Shown here: in pieces, positions 4,252-5,736 of the stretch | Layout: each line of letters starts with the position of its first letter | Numbering within the stretch: the stretch's first letter is position 1 | NCBI GenBank assembly: GCA_044360285.1 | Contig: JBIKKP010000061.1 | Location: 1 to 5,736, forward strand | DNA from: UBA2645 sp044360285 | GTDB taxonomy: Bacteria > Pseudomonadota > Alphaproteobacteria > Rickettsiales > UBA1997 | Reading direction: 5' to 3' | Length of the DNA: 5,736 nucleotides | Notes under the pieces: generated by a model | What the model was told of the DNA's origin: nothing | Seen by the model: the letters and a program-made list of their open reading frames with translations, nothing else | Database searches by the model: none | Position numbers and translations under genes: made by a program

Positions 4252-5736
4252 TTACACTAGCAAAAGAGCGCCAGATCCAACAAGTCTATCAACTTTGCCA
4301 ACCAAAAAAGTTGAGGCCGCCGGTTCTTTCGCCACTGCAGTTTTAACCTCAACACTACAAACACTAACCTCAGAAGGTGATGCTAACTTTTCCATGATTT
4401 CAGGAATTTTGGCGGTGGATAAAGCGCATGGCAAATTATGACGAGTTGAAAAATCAAGCAGCCAATCATTGAGCTCTTTTGGAATCTGGTTTTGCGAACA
4501 AAAAGTCAGCGATTTTGCTTTTTGCAATTCTTCGGTTTTAAGCAGCTCAATCATCGTCATTTGCATCGCTTGCTTTACGATTCTCGTTTGTTGCTTGCTT
4601 AGCTCTTCATCTGCAGTTCCTGGGCGGCTAAATTTTCTAAGCTCTTCAAGGCCTGGAAAGCCAACAACTATCGCTACATCACCCCCACTTAGATCACGCC
4701 CCTCCAAAGCAAAAGCCTCGCAGCCGCGGTGATAATGCTTTGTGGCACAAAGTAAAAAATCATGTTTGCCAGATGGAATGGCGAAAGAATTGTTAATGCA
4801 ACTAAGTGCTATAACGCCTTCGACTTCGTGATGCGCGACAGAAGGCGCTGCTTCTTTTGGACGATAAGCATCTCTTGCAGCGACAAGTGCCGCGACTTCC
4901 GCACAATTTTTTTTCGTTCTAACTAAATCGCAGCGTGCGACAAATTTTCCATCTTCTGCTTTTGCAATTTCAGATGCAGTATGCAGCGCAATTGGCTGAA
5001 AGCGAAATATCGGCCCATGACCAAATGGCGCCCCAATAAACACTGGCAAATCTAAGCCAGCCGCAGCAATTATTTTTCTAACTTCTTCGAGTTGTTCTTC
5101 GCGACTTGGCGCGCCTTCACCTCGCGGCGGATTTCCGTCAGTTCTGCTTAAAACTATTGCCCTCAGATTTTCTAATTGACCTTGCGACCTTAGATGCTCA
5201 AGCGCAAAAGGAATACCATCTCTAAAACTTCTGCCATCGCCCATTCCACCTTCAAGAAGCAAAATTGGTGCAATTGATGGATCAGTTACTGTGCGATAAG
5301 TGGCGCGTCTGCTATGCTCATTAAAAATCACCATTTGACCAGCAAGACTTTCGCAGGTTGCGGCAGAATCATTTAGTGCGACCAACTCAAACTCGCTTTG
5401 TTTTTTGGTTTGAAACAAGCAGCTGCAAACATCTTCCCTAATTTTTCTAACCACCTCCTGCACCTCTGGCGGTGTTGGCCTTGGAACATCTTCGCCATCT
5501 TCGTCAAGCGGAGTTGTAATTTGTCCAATATCTGTCCCTTGAATTGGAGAAACCACACCAATTGAGCCAAGATAATGCTGCATCATCGTTGCATCAGAAA
5601 ATCCAATCAGCGGAATTCCTCTTTTTGGCAACTCCACTTCACGCTTCTTCAAACATTCAATCACCTCGTCAGCGCCAGAACCGCCACGCATGAAAATCGC
5701 CTTCACACTATCATCACGCAAAGCGGCAATTATTGC
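4252..5736 (-). CDS. Peptidase S66 (LD-carboxypeptidase/MccF-like) with long C-terminal extension, 5' end missing
   Basis: The frame is open to the right edge. The first visible residues (AIIAALRDDSVKAIFMRGG) are the conserved block that normally lies well inside an S66 protein, so the true start is outside; the TTG near 5721 is not it. S66 enzymes cut amide bonds next to D-amino acids or related groups, for example releasing terminal D-Ala from murein tetrapeptides in the cytoplasm, or inactivating microcin C-like compounds. The family's Ser-Glu-His triad can be placed: Ser in GFSDAT (codon 5596-5598), Glu in LLLEGG (5251-5253) and His in PFGHG (5017-5019), with spacings of 115 and 78 residues, close to known members. 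Deviations are RGGSGA for RGGYGA and loss of the usual GGNLS-like segment, replaced by IFNEHSRR. Beyond the S66 fold (about 4930) some 225 extra residues follow, with a His/Cys cluster (H, C, H, H, C at 4720-4764), and I recognise no domain there. Typical members have about 300-350 residues; this one has 494 visible. The family call is solid, the substrate is unknown. Confidence 0.85.
   Translation of the reverse strand, partial: AIIAALRDDSVKAIFMRGGSGADEVIECLKKREVELPKRGIPLIGFSDATMMQHYLGSIGVVSPIQGTDIGQITTPLDEDGEDVPRPTPPEVQEVVRKIREDVCSCLFQTKKQSEFELVALNDSAATCESLAGQMVIFNEHSRRATYRTVTDPSIAPILLLEGGMGDGRSFRDGIPFALEHLRSQGQLENLRAIVLSRTDGNPPRGEGAPSREEQLEEVRKIIAAAGLDLPVFIGAPFGHGPIFRFQPIALHTASEIAKAEDGKFVARCDLVRTKKNCAEVAALVAARDAYRPKEAAPSVAHHEVEGVIALSCINNSFAIPSGKHDFLLCATKHYHRGCEAFALEGRDLSGGDVAIVVGFPGLEELRKFSRPGTADEELSKQQTRIVKQAMQMTMIELLKTEELQKAKSLTFCSQNQIPKELNDWLLDFSTRHNLPCALSTAKIPEIMEKLASPSEVSVCSVEVKTAVAKEPAASTFLVGKVDRLVGSGALLLV

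Noticed and set aside
4217..4441. Plus-strand open frame overlapping the 3' end of the S66 gene
   Set aside because: Most of it is antisense to the S66 coding frame, with no ribosome-binding site or recognisable product.
5373..5570. Minus-strand 65-codon frame inside the S66 gene
   Set aside because: It lies in another frame within a better supported coding region and shows no family features.
5719..5721. TTG as the start of the S66 gene
   Set aside because: Coding sequence with conserved S66 residues continues upstream to the window edge, and the N-terminal part of the fold is still missing, so the gene is 5'-truncated by the window.

Overview
The window looks like chromosome from a moderately AT-rich alphaproteobacterium. 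The best evidence is the L34 protein (rpmH), which has the alphaproteobacterial pattern (SKLVRKRRHGFRSRMATVGG) followed by rnpA, together with a cbb3-oxidase assembly block (ccoH-ccoI-ccoS, also called fixHIS). Rickettsiales- or Holosporales-like groups are possible, but the sequence alone does not settle the order. Every supported gene lies on the minus strand, so transcription runs from right to left.

From the right edge: (a) 4252-5736 is a peptidase S66 (LD-carboxypeptidase / MccF-like) gene that has lost its 5' end to the window edge. It carries an unusual C-terminal extension of about 225 residues. (b) 3952-4251 has no conventional gene. It holds a weak terminator candidate, a good sigma70-type promoter at 4067-4095, and an rpmH leader of about 110 nt with two hairpins and a possible 16-codon mini-ORF. 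(c) rpmH (3817-3951) is followed by a 133-nt spacer with three hairpin-forming repeats, then rnpA (3264-3683). (d) ccoH, ccoI and ccoS follow with overlaps of 23, 4 and 1 nt, so rnpA-ccoH-ccoI-ccoS form one tightly packed, probably translationally coupled unit. (e) After ccoS comes a 110-nt gap with its own promoter (274-302), then the 5' part of a small lipoprotein gene running off the left edge.

Functionally, L34 and RnpA are housekeeping products (large ribosomal subunit; RNase P protein). CcoI is a P1B-type ATPase that exports copper for the binuclear centre of cbb3 oxidase, and CcoH and CcoS are small membrane proteins needed for assembly of that oxidase. Attachment of ccoHIS to the constitutive rpmH-rnpA unit is the main contextual oddity: rnpA is more often followed by yidD/yidC, and ccoHIS usually lies behind ccoNOQP-ccoG. 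The other unusual item is the extended, divergent S66 protein. I saw no mobile element, CRISPR array, tRNA or rRNA.
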